Assembly (NCBI GenBank): GCA_014529385.2
Contig: CM043964.1
Location: 133,272,420 to 133,336,419 of the forward strand
Direction: 5' to 3'
Source: Adiantum capillus-veneris
Lineage: Eukaryota; Streptophyta; Polypodiopsida; Polypodiales; Pteridaceae
Length of the DNA stretch: 64,000 nucleotides
Below, piece by piece: positions 40,167 to 52,235 of this stretch. Within the stretch, counting starts at the first letter, position 1. Each line of letters starts with the position of its first letter. The translations under genes and the position numbers were made by a program. The notes below the pieces were generated by a model. It saw only the letters and a program-made list of their open reading frames with translations, made no database searches and was not told the DNA's origin.

Positions 40167-42297
40167 AGTAATGAAAATGGCCTATGAACTTTGAGAATAG
40201 CAAAATTAAGAGAATTAGAGTGAGCATGTTTGTGAGATTACTTTGAGAAGATAAAGGGTGAACTTAATTGATGGTAGCAACATAATATAATACTTAATTG
40301 AATTGGCATGAAAAATAAATTTGCAAGAGATAGTATTAGAGAACATGACAATAGTTGAGGACCTTATTTACTTGGAGTCGGTCCCCCCTCCAAAAGGCGT
40401 TTGTGTTATAGATTCTCCCATCAATAGAGACTTGGTACAATACAATATTTGTGTTCCTTGTGACCTAGGTGATGCAGTGAGAATGGAAATCTTCATGCAT
40501 CGCGACCATAGCATAAACTTTACTAAAATCATTAATTATCCCAAGCCTCAGTCCCAAGTCCTCAAACACCTTCGAGGTGGAGAGAGCTAGCGGGGAATGG
40601 GGGTAGGGAAGAGGAAGAAGAATCATTTATAGGAGAAAGAAATAGTTTCTCACTTATGATTACTCTTTTTGCTTAGCATAGCATAATAGCATAGTAATGA
40701 AGATGAAGAATATGGAAGGCTTAAGCATTGAAGCATGACCCTTGGTTGGATTTGCATTCCATAGCCAAGAGTGTTGGTGTAGGCTCTCAACTTCTCTACT
40801 AGCTTGGAGAAGAAGATGGAGCTCTTGCACTTTGCACTTCACACAATGAGAGTGTGTGTGAATGTGTGTGGGAGAGTATACCCCCTCTCATGCTTGGTCC
40901 ACCTCTCTCTCCCTCTCTCCCTCTCTCTCTCTCTCTCTCTCTTTTATTAATTAATTATATCATTTGGACAAGTGTCCTCTTTTTCCTCTTTGAGAGAAAG
41001 AACTTAATTATTTATTTGTATGCATCTAAATTCTCATTGGACCCCTTTAAAGCCTATCCAATAGTATTCAAGCGCATCATTAGGGCCAAATAGGGAGGAT
41101 CTTGACATGTGTCTTTTATGCTTTATAAGATATCATGTTTTAATTGAACACTTCAAGCATCTTAGTCATTTAAGCATGAATATTGTTTATGCCTCTTGAG
41201 AGATCATGTTTCAATTGAACACTTCAAGAACCTCAGTCATTTAAGCCTGAGAAGCACCTCAAGCTTGGGCAAGATTCCCACAAACACCTTAAGCACCTTA
41301 CTTAGCAAGCACGACAAGCACCTCATGCTTGGGGTACGATTCCCACCTCAAGGTCAGCCCTAGCTTGCCTAAGGTCAAAGGACTTTTTAACATTAACTTT
41401 TGGAGGTCTTTAATGAATCCAGCCCTAAGGTCTTTAAGCTCCATTAGGTAACATTGCTCTTGAACATACCATCTCTCATTTGGACCCCTTTAACCTTGGC
41501 CTGTGTTGAGACAGATCCATAAGCACATGTCTATATTCTAACCCTTGTTCCCGTTTATTCTCCCAGATTTAATGATTAGTTTAATATGAGAAAATAATTT
41601 GGGTTGGTTAGATATTAGATTTTATGACATGACGTCAAAGCACCTCAAGCTTGGGTAGTGTTCCTACAAGCACCTCAAGCTCCCTAGTCAGCAAGCATGA
41701 CAAGCACCTCAAGCATCTTAGTCAGCACGCACGACAAGTACCTCAAGTTGAGCGAAGCTAACCCTAAGGTCTTTAAGCTCCATTGACTACTCTTGCTCTT
41801 TGACATATCATCTCTCTTTTGGACCCCTTTACCATTGGCCCCATGTTGAGATAGACTTGTAAGCACGTCTATATTCTATCCCTTGTTCATGTTTATTATC
41901 TGGTGACATTATATAATTAGTTTAATATGAGAAATATTTTGGATTGGTTAGATATTAGATTTTATGACAAGTGTAACCTAATCTAATGAAAGCATTAACT
42001 TGTCCCCGGCCTCAGTCCCAAGACCTCAAACTCCTTCAAAGATGGAGAGAGCTAGCAGGATTGAGGGTAGGGAAGAGGAAGAAGAAGTAACATACAAAAA
42101 GAAGTAGTGTCCTCTCATACCATTAATCATAGAGCTTAGCATAGCATAGTAATGGAGATGAAGAAGATGGCATGCATAGCATTAAAGCATGGCTCTTGGT
42201 TGGATTTGCATTTCATAGCCAAGAGTGTTGGTGTAGGCTCTCAACTTCTTAAGCTTAGAGAAGGAGATGACTTCTGTGTTATTATGGGTGTTGTGAT
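40167..42297 (-). repeat. Family R LTR, tandem unit 3 and degenerate copies
   Basis: Begins AGTAATGAAAATGGCC. It keeps the TTACTTGGAGTCGG block (40368) and then runs through AGCACCTCAAGC-rich sequence. Two segments end in GATATTAGATTTTATGACA (41632 and 41969), which looks like the true LTR terminus. An open frame at 40321-40590 is a by-product of this repeat. Copia D cuts it at 42298. Confidence 0.65.
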
Positions 42298-42513
42298 TGT
42301 AGGTGTGCGCAGATGCGTGAGTGCGTGCGTGTTGCGGTGCATGCGTGGAATGGGAAGAGCACAAGCCGGTGTGGGTGGAGCAGCCTCAAGAAGAAGATAG
42401 TGAGGAGCTCCTTATTCTCATGTATATGAGAATAAGGGTATGTACACATGTGAGAGGGCTGCTAGACACTAGACATCGAGGCAGGCAAAAGGCGGAGTGC
42501 CTTTACCCCAACA
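42298..42513 (-). repeat. 3' LTR of copia-like D
   Basis: 216 bases from TGTAGGTGTG to CCCCAACA, direct repeat of 47120-47341 with shared AAGCCGGTGT.GGTGGAGCAG and AGTGAGGAGCTCCTTATTC segments. Confidence 0.85.
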
Positions 42514-42860
42514 ATCTCCCACTTAAAGGAGATGCGCCGATAAGTGAGACCTACTAGCTAAATTACTAGTATGTACAAGAAAACAGGTGAGAGACTCTCT
42601 CAACCTACGTTCAGTGGCTCACTTTGCCGATCGACGCGTAGTAGTAAACGTATCGGCTCTGATGGTAGGCTAGTGTGTGTACCCCAACAATCTCCCACTT
42701 AAAGGCGATGCGTAGATAAGTGAGGCCTACTAGCTAAATTACTAGTATGTACAAGAAAACAGGTGAGAGACTCTCTCAACCTACATCCACTGGCTCACTC
42801 TGTCGATCTACACGTAGTAGACGTATCATCTCTAATGGTAGGCTAGTGTGTGTACCTATG
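42514..42860. repeat. Tandem duplication of the purine-tract region in D
   Basis: Two units of about 175 bases (about 42507-42680 and 42682-42855). Each starts with ACCCCAACAATCTCCCACTT, that is, the LTR tip plus purine tract, and ends near GGTAGGCTAGTGTGTGTACC. Confidence 0.8.
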
Positions 42861-43934
42861 CTAGAGCCTGCATGTAAATCCCGCAGACAACTCTATATGG
42901 TCTACAAAGCTCCATGAAGCATCATGCTAGTGTCAATCAACGTACAACTGACTATCCCTGCTGCAAATGCTCCCACTGCACAGCTGCTAGATTGGGCCTC
43001 GACACTAACAATTGGAACATGAGACGCCCAAACACTGACGGAATCTGCAAAAACCTAGCCGTACTCGCCTCCCTTGCGCTAATTTAAATCACTGCATCTT
43101 CAAGACTATCAATCATGTATGGATTGTCAACACCGACACTGGGAAACGTATGTCCTTGTCTCCTATAGGCAAAACTATGCAACCTTGTACCAACTCATCA
43201 GCCTCTAACATGAGCATGTCAAAAAAATCCATATCTGTCAACTCTGTCTGTGTCTCTAGGGAGCAGACCTATTCTACCTCTGCCTACACAAAGTCTAACA
43301 ACACTTGCTGTGTCTCACTAGAGCACTACCGCTCTACCTCTGTCTCTACAGAGTCTACTGGCACGTCCTGCACAACTAAATGCTTTGTCTTGTGAGCATG
43401 GTGGAGCTCACCTGCGAAGGAGACACATTTCATCTCTCGCTCATAGCATGCCAGTAATAAAACCACGTCTTGAACCTCACACATGCATAGGATATACCAG
43501 GCTACTGCGAGCTCCTTTGAAAATCACTAATAAACCACAGTGCATCTCAAAAGACTGCTCTCTAAGTAGTATCTGACAACCAAATGTTGCTAACTGTCTC
43601 ACTGAGATCAAGCTCTATCTCAATTGAGGAACGTAGAAAACATGTTGTAACATGTATGATGCACCACTAGGAAATTACAAACAAGTATCTCCTACACTCT
43701 CTATCTCAAACGCGAAACCATCAGTCAAGTGCACACAACCAAGTCTTCCACTAGGAAATGTGCTAAAGCACTCACGACATGGTGTGACGTGGAAAGCAAC
43801 ATTAGGAGATTTCGGAGGTCTTTTGGAAGAGAGAGGAAAATAAGCTCCTCCAATGAGAGAAGAGCCTACGTTACGTAGAAAAATAGATTGATATTAACAA
43901 AAATATAAAAGGTGTCCCTCTCCTCATTTAATAA

Positions 43935-44690
43935 TCTAGTGGTCCTTGAAGACGATCACTCTCTTTCATTTAATGCGAGCACCTTTTTCAGAAGGTAGAT
44001 GCGGTGCATTTAATATGGCTTACGTCACTAGAACTCAAAAAGTCAAAAAACTATCAAGTGGTGGAAGATTTTGAAACTTTTGATACTGTCACTACCTCCG
44101 GAACGCCCAAATATCCTAGAAATGAATGTCTAATTGCCTCGCTCCGACATCCAAAGAGGCAAAAAATGCCAAAAACCTCTAAAAAAACATTTTACTAACG
44201 GCATGTGAGGAGGCATTTCAAAAGTTTGGAATGCCTCCTCGCTTGCAGTCAGTAAAAAAACCCCTTTTTTCCTCTTTTTAGGGAGCTTTTTGAGAGGAAA
44301 ATGTCAAAAAACCTCTAAAAAGGAGCTTTCTTGAAAGATAAGTGTCCAAAAACCACTAAAAGAATCTTTGTACTAACGGCGCATAGGGGGGCATTCTAGA
44401 ATTTTAGAATGCCTGCTCGCGCGCCTTAAGTAAAAAGCCCATTTTTTGGGGTTTTTTTATATTTGTTGTCTCTCCGGATGTCAGAACGAGACAAGTAGAC
44501 ATTCGTTTTTAGGGTATTTTGGCGTTTCGGACGCATTGGTGGTGTCAAAAGACTCGAAATCTATCACTATTTGATAGTTTGTGACATTTCAAGTTCCAGT
44601 GATGACATAAGCTGCATTGAATGCGTCGTACCTGCCTCCTGAAAAAGACGCTCGCATTAAATAAAAAAGTGACCGTTTTCAAAGACTATT
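43935..44690. mobile_element. Foldback (long inverted repeat) element
   Basis: The left arm (about 43940-44170) and the reverse complement of the right arm (about 44440-44690) match along most of their length, for example ATTTAATGCGAGC at 43968 and its complement at 44650, then CTTTTTCAG.AGG and GAATGTCTA.TTG. The centre (about 44315) is flanked by two further hairpins built on GAGGAGGCATT..AAA (44205-44240 and 44390-44425). It would fold into one long hairpin. No coding capacity. Confidence 0.8.
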
Positions 44691-44760
44691 GGGAATATAA
44701 ATCTACTTTTCAGAGTGTCTGGTTGTCCTTTTGGACGTACTCACAAGGTGCATGTGCATT

Positions 44761-45066
44761 TTAAAAAAAGTTTCTAGAGAGAGAAATACAATTTCTTACA
44801 AGGCCCTCCAAATGACCTCCAAAATTTTCTAATGCATCGCTATCTAGTAACCACTGTGGAGAAAATGTGCTATCCATAGACAAATCTGCAAGAGGTACAC
44901 TTGAGGCAAGCATGAAATCACTGTTACTGGCATAGACTGCCACTGAAGCTGCCTCTCTAACCTGTTTCAAAGCCATATTTGCACTACGCATACATCTCCA
45001 TTGCTATCTCATATGTTTGAAACAACGACGTCTACTGTGCCCTGTGTGACCGCAATGTCAACAACA
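44761..45066 (-). pseudogene. Gag zinc knuckle and protease-like remnant of D
   Basis: At about 45022-45066 the minus strand gives C-stop-HCGHTGHSRRRC, a CCHC knuckle with correct spacing and one codon turned to TGA. Downstream, in another frame (44761-44991), QWLLDSDALENF resembles the copia protease motif WLLDSGA with Gly changed to Asp. Everything further 3' has no recognisable polymerase sequence. Confidence 0.5.
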
Positions 45067-47105
45067 CAAGTATCGGCAAGAATGAGACCATCGTCTCTCA
45101 AAAGTCATCGTAGTGTACAGTATCACACATATCAGCAATGATAAGAGAATGGCTAAGAACCAGATGGTCTCTCAAAAGTCACCGTAGTTTACAGTATCAC
45201 AAATATCTGCAACCATAAGAGAATGGCTAAGAACCAAAGTATGGCCAGAAATCTGGGAAAAATCTGGCAGAATCTACCCTGTAAACTGAGAAAAACCTCA
45301 AGTACAATCTCAACCATAAACCATTCAAAACTGGCAACAAAGTGGGAGGTAACTTGACCACTACACAATGCTCAAAAGCATGATCAAACACATCAAAAGT
45401 GACGCTTGCATATGCATTAAACCAGCTCCATAATATGCAAACTCTGCAAGTATAAACTGGGATAAATTGCTCAACCGAGCATAAAGCGCATAACCATATA
45501 TGCAAGTAGAGAGCAAACTAGCTCAAAACATGCCTCACATCTATGAGAGTGGATACAAGAACAGAAAACTATGTCCAATCTGACAAAACCTGCCAAAATT
45601 TGTCAAAGTGGGAGTCTAGCTCAACCATTAAACCATAAGAGAGAAAACTGTGAATAGGCATAAACCATGGCGAGGAATCCTGGGAAAAATCCGACCGAGT
45701 TTCCCTTGCAAATTGAGAAAAAAATCAAAAAAGGTCTCACCAAATCGCATAAAAAACAGACACACAGTGTCTTAGTAGGAAAATCCACAAATGGCATACA
45801 TAACAGTACCAAAATCCTGGCAAAATAGCTCACTCCTAATCGAGTGGCTCTATGGACCTGTACTATCCAAAAACACCTGTAAACTTGTGAACCTGCTACC
45901 TACGAGCTATGGCTAGCTCAAACTGTATTTGCATAAGCATACATAGCATGAAACTGTAGAAGATTGTGCGAAAAACTGCTCTTTAGTGTTCCACACAAGT
46001 TTCACTGCAACCTATGAGCAAAACCGCTAGAAAACTGGCAACTACTACCTCATCGATTGGTAAACACTTCGACCAAAAACACCATCCAAGAGTTGTGTGC
46101 ACTCAAGGAAAAACCTACCCTAGCGTGGTTCATCGAAGCGTCGAAGCTGAAACTGGAGAAAACCATCGAAGTCGGAAAATCATCGTCGATGCCATCTTCT
46201 GTTGCTGGGCGGAAGTGACTAACAAGTTGCATGCCGATAACTGACGAGCTCTACAGAGCCCCAAATTGCTGTCAAACCTCTGTCTTTACCAGTGCTGCAA
46301 GCTCCCGAGCTTGCTTGGCAAGTGTTGCAGCCCCAAACTTGTGAAGCTCTCGCTGTGACCTTCTGCTCACATTTGCTCTCACCCCGTTGCTTCAATGTCG
46401 ATACCTGCATGGGTGTGCCCCCAATTTCCCGAGGTTGAAATTGAGTGTGTGTGTGTGTGTGTGTGTGTGTATACATACACAAGCTATCATCGCCACTCCC
46501 CACAAGCTCTATCTTGCTCGGATCTGTCATGTCTGCCTTAACCCCAATTGGCAATGCCTTGCATCCGATTCACTTCAAGCCTATTTGGCTGAGCTCTCAC
46601 TACCCGACTCAAGCCTTGGTACTCCTTTGCATTCCCCAATTTACTCTCAGATTACCCTGTTTGACCTCAAGCTCTACTAGCTTCCCAAATATACACAGGG
46701 TTTTTGCATTCGAGTTGCACAAAGCTCTGTACGAGCTTCTCGTCAATTTTTTTACCCAAGGCTCTACAGGCCCACTCTCACCTGCAAATTTCTCTTGGTT
46801 CAAGCCCTCTGCTTGTGCCCGATACCTTGCTTTGCATCCGATTCCCTTGCTCAATTTCCTGTTGCCCTATTTCTTGCAGAGATCCCAAATGTTCTTTGAG
46901 ATTCTCCAAGTGTGAAAGGGGTGGTACACGCTGGGGATTTCAACCGTCGAGATCCGCGATATCCTCCGATAGAGCCCCAATTCGTGTTGGATCTTGTGCC
47001 ACCACCAAGCTCAAGGTTGAGCTTTGAGCTCCACCATAACCGGCGAGCTCTGTCGCTTCCGAGTTGGTCCTCGAAGAGCAGTCACACACGTGATTTTCCA
47101 CCATA
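45067..47105 (-). other. D internal region, no recognised genes
   Basis: Should hold gag of D. Only scattered short frames are seen, none with a motif I recognise. Short direct repeats near 45070-45230 (ACCATCG/GTCTCTCAAAAGTCA.CGTAGT twice). GT microsatellite at 46445-46471. Confidence 0.4.
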
Positions 47106-47117
47106 GCTCTGATACCA
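47106..47117 (-). other. Primer-binding site of D
   Basis: Minus strand TGGTATCAGAGC, perfect match to the initiator-Met tRNA complement, two bases inside the LTR. Confidence 0.9.
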
Positions 47118-47119
47118 CT

Positions 47120-47341
47120 TGTAAGTGTGTGTGTGCGCAAATCCGTGCGTGCGTGCACTGTGTGACGTGTGTTGGGAAGAGGAAGAGCATAAGCCGGTGT
47201 CGGTGGAGCAGCCTCAAGAAGAAGATAGTGAGGAGCTCCTTATTCTCATGTTTATGAAGAATAAGGGTATGTACACACGTGGGCAGGCGGCGTACACTGG
47301 ACGTACGGGCAAGCAAAAGGCGGAGCGCCTTTACCCCAATA
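47120..47341 (-). repeat. 5' LTR of copia-like D
   Basis: About 222 bases, partner of 42298-42513. Outer end CCCCAATA where the other LTR has CCCCAACA. Confidence 0.85.
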
Positions 47342-47360
47342 GGTGGTGTGGCTTGTGTAG

Positions 47361-47406
<46 letters not shown>

Positions 47407-48368
47407 CGATTTTGCTACTTTAATCTTGCTACAAGCCTATTGGATCAAGCCTTGGGCTAGCCAATGAATGGCTCTAGTCATAACAAGCAAGGGGTGTAGC
47501 ATTTGGACAAGTTTCCTCTTATGCCTCTTGAGTCTTGGGTTGCCTTGAGTGTGTGTGTGTGTGAGTGTTCTCTCTCATGCCCCTACCTTTAGGGCTCATC
47601 TTTGACTTGAACACCTCAAGCACCTTGGTCATCAAGCGCACAAGAAGTACCTTAGTCATGAAGCATGACAAGAACCTCAAGAACCTTCGTCATCAAGCAC
47701 GATAAGCACCTCATGCCCCTACCTTTAGGGCTCATCTTTGACTTGAACACCTCAAGCACCTTGGTCATCAAGCACGACAAGCACCTCAAGCACCTCAATC
47801 ACCTTAGCCATTAAGCACGACAAGCACCTCAAGAACCTTAGTCATCAAGCACGACAAGCACCTTAGTCATTAAGCACCTCAAGCACCTTAGTCAGCAAGC
47901 ACCTCAAGCACCTTAGTCAGCAAGCACGACAAACACCTCAAGCTTGGGTTGAGTTCCCACCTCAAGCTCAACCCTAGCTTGCCTAAGGTCCTAGATAAGA
48001 ACTTTTAACACTAACCTTGGAGTTCTTTAATGAAGCTAACACTAAGGTCTTTTAGGCTCCATTAGTTGCACGTTCCTCTTTGATAGACTATCTCTTTTTG
48101 GACCCCTATTGAGATGTAACCATCTCTCCTCTTGGTCCCCTGCTGAGATAAGTCTAGAAGCACTTATTGCACATTACTTTTTGGTAGACCATCTCCTTCT
48201 AGACCCCTATTGACATGCAACCATCTCTCCTTTTGGTCCCTTGCTGAGATAGGTCTAGAAACACATATCTATATCCTAACTCTTGTTCACCTTTTAGCTT
48301 CCCATATTGAATGATCAGTTTAATTTGAGAAAATCATTTGGTAAAGTTAGATATTAGATTTTATGACA
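47342..48368 (-). repeat. Family R LTR continued, with CACCTCAAG array
   Basis: GA microsatellite at 47365-47402. Then, at 47608-47950, a degenerate tandem array of units made of AAGCACCTCAAGCACCTTAG and TCATCAAGCACGACA (about 30-36 bases). Two copies of a CCATCTC..TTGG.CCC.TG(T/C)TGAGAT unit follow (48115-48260). Ends GATATTAGATTTTATGACA, the LTR terminus also seen at 41969. Confidence 0.6.
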
Positions 48369-49417
48369 TCAAAAAATTTCCCCAAAGTTATTCTTAATCA
48401 AAGTAGTCTGTAGCAGATTATTAGATTAGCGAGCCACAATAAATGAAAATCACCTATCATTACTAGACCAAAAAGAGATCTTATTAGAAGATATCATAAC
48501 CCAACAACTGCCAAAGTCCAAATCTTAAGTCAATTCATAGCAAGTGTAACCCTTTATGATAACCAATCAAAGAAAAACAAGGGTTTGATTCAACTAAACG
48601 AGATAGTTTTTTTCCTACCCAGAGTTATTAAGCACATTATTACCAAGAGATTAAAAAGGCTTGGGTCAAAAGAAAGACCATGGTAATAGAACAAACCAAC
48701 ATAGTGGAAAATATAGTGAGCACTAGGTAACCATGATCCAACTACAGATCAGAAGTGAGCAATTTAAGCAAAAAAAACTATAAGAAAGTCCTTCCCCGTA
48801 ATCCATGATGGTATAACTGAGTGAAGCTCTCCATTTTCATCACAGCAAGCATCAGAATTTCAGCCAATCATTAACTCTTTCCTTCTTGTAGTAAAAAAAC
48901 TCCCATTCTCTCAATTTGGCAATCAGTAAAATAGAATTTGCAAATCTTCATTATCATTGAGTGAATCACTTTATGATCATCATACTTCAGAACTTCAACC
49001 GTCCTTTCTATATTGGTAGACAAAAAGGAAAAAGACCAAGTCTACGTGAGGTTCAGGTAACCCTCACCTAAATAGTAGCAAGATTTCAATGCAAGTTGGC
49101 CTCCATTTCCAAACAAAAATTCAAAGGTGATTGAGGCATCATAGGTGTGGAACTGCTAAGCAAGGCCCTGTGATACAAAGGTAGGTACAGTCGTGCTAAA
49201 ATTAGGTTAGAAAGCACAAGAAAATGAATAAATGGAGACTTTCTCAGTGTGAGCAAGAGTGCATGGGACAAAATAAAAGCATCTTGCAAAGTTTGCAATA
49301 GCCATGGTACAATAAGACAATAGGGAAAAGATCCATACCTTCAAAAGGAGAAGGAAATTTGTAGCACCATCAATGAGCCAAGCCATAGCCAGTAAAGCCC
49401 AATCGAAGTTAAGGTTT
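48369..49417. other. Non-coding, no recognised feature
   Basis: AT-rich sequence to the right of the family R material. Short frames only, no motif recognised on either strand. Confidence 0.4.
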
Positions 49418-49490
49418 GGAGGGAGCTTTTTCCAGATTTTTGCTCAACTGAGCAATTGTAAGAAAAAGCTCACTTTGCTCCAAAATCAGT
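49418..49490. mobile_element. MITE-like hairpin repeat, copy 1
   Basis: Starts GTTTGGAGGGAGCTTTTT and ends AAAAAGCTCACTTTGCTCCAAA, which are roughly inverted copies. The centre is a near-perfect palindrome (TTGCTCA-AC-TGAGCAA). Related copies at 51434, 59283 and 63384. Confidence 0.6.
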
Positions 49491-49519
49491 TTTTGGAGGG
49501 AGCTTTTTTCCTTAATTTC

Positions 49520-49770
<251 letters not shown>

Positions 49771-51433
49771 CTCTATCGTGAACTTGGTAATATGTCACTC
49801 CCAAAAAATTCTAGAATTGAGCATACATCCACATGCAGCCAATGTACAAGTTGATGAGTGTAATAGTTGGCTTACATAGGAGAACAAGAATTTGTATAGA
49901 CATGACTCACTCTTTGATTCATTAATGTACAACATAATAAGAATGAGGTATCATTCTAATGATTTTATACAAAAGTAATAGAACCATTGAGGTCATCTCG
50001 GTGGAATCATCAAGGGTCTTCAAAGTCAGACTGCAGAACGTTAATCCCTTTTCAGTCAAGATAGAACCCTCACCTGCATCCATATAGTCAAGACAACAAA
50101 TTTGCTAGACTTGGATATGTATGGCAGGCTTCAAAGAGTTAATCCAAATTTGCTCACCCATGTTTAATTGTACTTTTTATAATAACCATTTACTCTAAAA
50201 AATGTCAAACCATCCATAAGTTAACCAAAAATTGTATGCAATGCTTTGTTTTGTCCCTACAACATAATGGGCTATTGTAGTCTTTTTGCTCACCGATTTT
50301 AGGTTGTAGGTTAATCCAAATTTGCTCACCCATGTTTAATTGACCTAATTTTGATGTTTTCAGGAACATGTTACCTTCAAACAGACTACACGAATGAGGT
50401 TTTTCGATGATCCTAAGAAAAAATCATGGAAAACATGCCCAAAAGACTATGAATAACAACCACACTTTTTTTTACTGGCTGTCAAAGCCTTAAAATTCCT
50501 ACTAGAGTACAGTCTTCCTTGAAGACATTTTTTGATATCGAGATTGATAAGACTGGCTTTACTTTTCAGAGGCACTTTGATGTAGTACACCTCGGCTAAG
50601 TTTCATACTTGACTATTTTGCTCTCATCGACTTGATGAGATAGTAGGCCCATTCTCAATGGGCCTACTGCCTTAACATTGAGTATGGTAGTTGAGTAAGG
50701 GTGGGCGCACACACACTTTGTCACTTTATCTAGCTATGATTTCTTCATCCAGATACACACACACACTTACACTTAAGCTAATGATGTAGCTAATGGTTTT
50801 ATTGTCTTGGGGATGTCTACCTTGGGTTGCTACTTTGCACTTTCTTCAATGGGAAATTTCTGCTTATAATGAAGCTAATAGATTGTCTTCCTAGTGTTCA
50901 CCATAATTTTCAACTTGTAATCTCCTCAATTGATGTAAGAATAGATATTTACCATAAGTCTTTGCCTTGCACTAACCTCTATGGGGGAATTTGTCTTTGG
51001 CTATGACTTATTGGAGTTGTTTGTGATATTGTCATATGGTTGATTACTACTAGTAGATTTCTCCTGGCACTTCACCTTCTGGGACCTTTTCTGGGGTGAC
51101 TACCACCTTCTGGGTGTGACCCATCTCTTGGTGGGCTTTCACATTTGATATTTAGGAGTGTGGCCACTTTAATTTAGCCCAAACCTTTTACTCTTTGGAC
51201 TGCATGTTTTGTGACATGTTTCTTTGAACTTTGCTCGTTGTTGCACGATCTCCCCTCTTCCCGAGGTTACACAGCGTGGCTCCGTCTTATTTTCCTCTCT
51301 GAGTAGGGAGTTTTCATCTTCCTCAATGTACGTGACTACCTTCTTTTCCCTCTGATTATTCGACATGCTCAACCTCCTAGTGCAATGAGATGATTTTCTC
51401 CACTTAATAACGATTAGACGGGGATGCGACTTT
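49771..51433. other. Non-coding, no recognised feature
   Basis: Short frames only. 50280-50345 repeats a phrase from 50140-50170 (GTTAATCCAAATTTGCTCACC). 50780-50850 resembles 16140-16210. A short minus-strand frame at 51169-51372 has no recognised motif. Confidence 0.4.
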
Positions 51434-51575
51434 GGAGGGATCTTTTGTAGGGAGCTTTGAAGTGAACTTTTTTTATATTTTTACTCAGCTGAGCAATTTT
51501 TTAAAAAAAAGCTCGCTTCACTCCAAAAGCAGTTTTGAGAGCGAGCTTTTCGGAGCGAGCTATTTTTCTTAATCC
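51434..51575. mobile_element. MITE-like hairpin repeat, copy 2
   Basis: CTTTGGAGGGATCTTTT...AAAAGCTCGCTTCACTCCAAAAG, with central TTACTCAGCTGAGCAA palindrome and a partly duplicated right side (GAGCGAGCTTTTCGGAGCGAGC). As with copy 1, it is followed by CTTAAT and a compound microsatellite. Confidence 0.6.
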
Positions 51576-51647
51576 CCCCCCCCCCTCTCTCTATATATAT
51601 ATATTTATATATGTGTGTGTGTGTGTATTCCTATCTCTCCCCTTTTG

Positions 51648-51681
<34 letters not shown>

Positions 51682-51711
51682 CTATATTTATTTATTTATT
51701 TATATACATAC

Positions 51712-51749
<38 letters not shown>

Positions 51750-51775
51750 ATTCCTATCTCTCCCCCTTCTCTCTC

Positions 51776-51815
<40 letters not shown>

Positions 51816-51855
51816 TACGTGAGAGAGAGAGAGAGAGAGAGAGAATGAGAGAGTG
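51576..51855. repeat. Compound C/CT/TA/GT/GA microsatellite
   Basis: Poly-C, then TA, GT, CT, TA, ATTT and GT tracts, with TATTCCTATCTCTCC occurring twice (51627 and 51750), then CT (51779-51811) and GA (51822-51843). The order resembles the block after MITE copy 1. Confidence 0.93.
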
Positions 51856-52082
51856 AGTTGATGATCATGCTCATACTCATGTACAAGTAGTTGTTTTGGC
51901 AAGTTTCGACCTTGACGTTTGCCTCTATCTCCTGCAACTCCCCTCTCACTAATTATAACTATTACTCTAAGGCAGCAGATGTAGTTGCAATTGATGATCG
52001 CTTGAATATAATTGCCAACCTAATACTCCTCCACATTGGATGTAGCGTCTCTCTTCCCTTTTCCTACGCTACCCAAGCTTGA

Positions 52083-52235
52083 TGTGCTGGATTATGGTTG
52101 TGACTGCTAAGGCAGCGTCTGATGGCCCCTGCAGAATTATAGTATTTTTACACTTATAGCCAGTATCCAATTGAACATTTCCTTTGTTAGAATAATGCAC
52201 TAAAACATTTATATGGCCTTTTAGCTCTACCGTTT
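52083..52235 (-). pseudogene. F-actin-capping protein alpha retrocopy, C-terminal part
   Basis: Minus strand: TVELKGHINVLVHYSNKGN then VQLDTGYKCKNTIILQG and a conserved IIQHIK, followed by a divergent KLG and stop. This matches the plant capping-protein alpha segment just after the conserved W.SVW motif. The last part of the protein (about 50-60 residues in the family) is missing. Copia C separates it from the rest of the copy at 57060-57640. Removing copia C and one GTTT restores the reading frame across the junction. Confidence 0.75.

Larger units (their letters stand above)
42298..47341 (-). mobile_element. Copia-like element D with little coding capacity
   Basis: LTRs 42298-42513 and 47120-47341. 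A perfect minus-strand TGGTATCAGAGC lies two bases inside the right LTR, and a purine tract (GTGGGAGAT) beside the left one. The internal 4.6 kb holds only a decayed gag zinc knuckle and protease-like motif. I see no RT, RNase H or integrase, so it depends on another element (LARD-like). It contains a foldback insert at about 43935-44690. No target-site duplication is evident. It lies within family R LTR sequence. Confidence 0.8.

Noticed and set aside
40321-40590. 89-codon plus-strand frame with an apparent start
   Set aside because: Lies in family R LTR sequence repeated at 38560-38830 and 63731-64000, where the frame is not kept.
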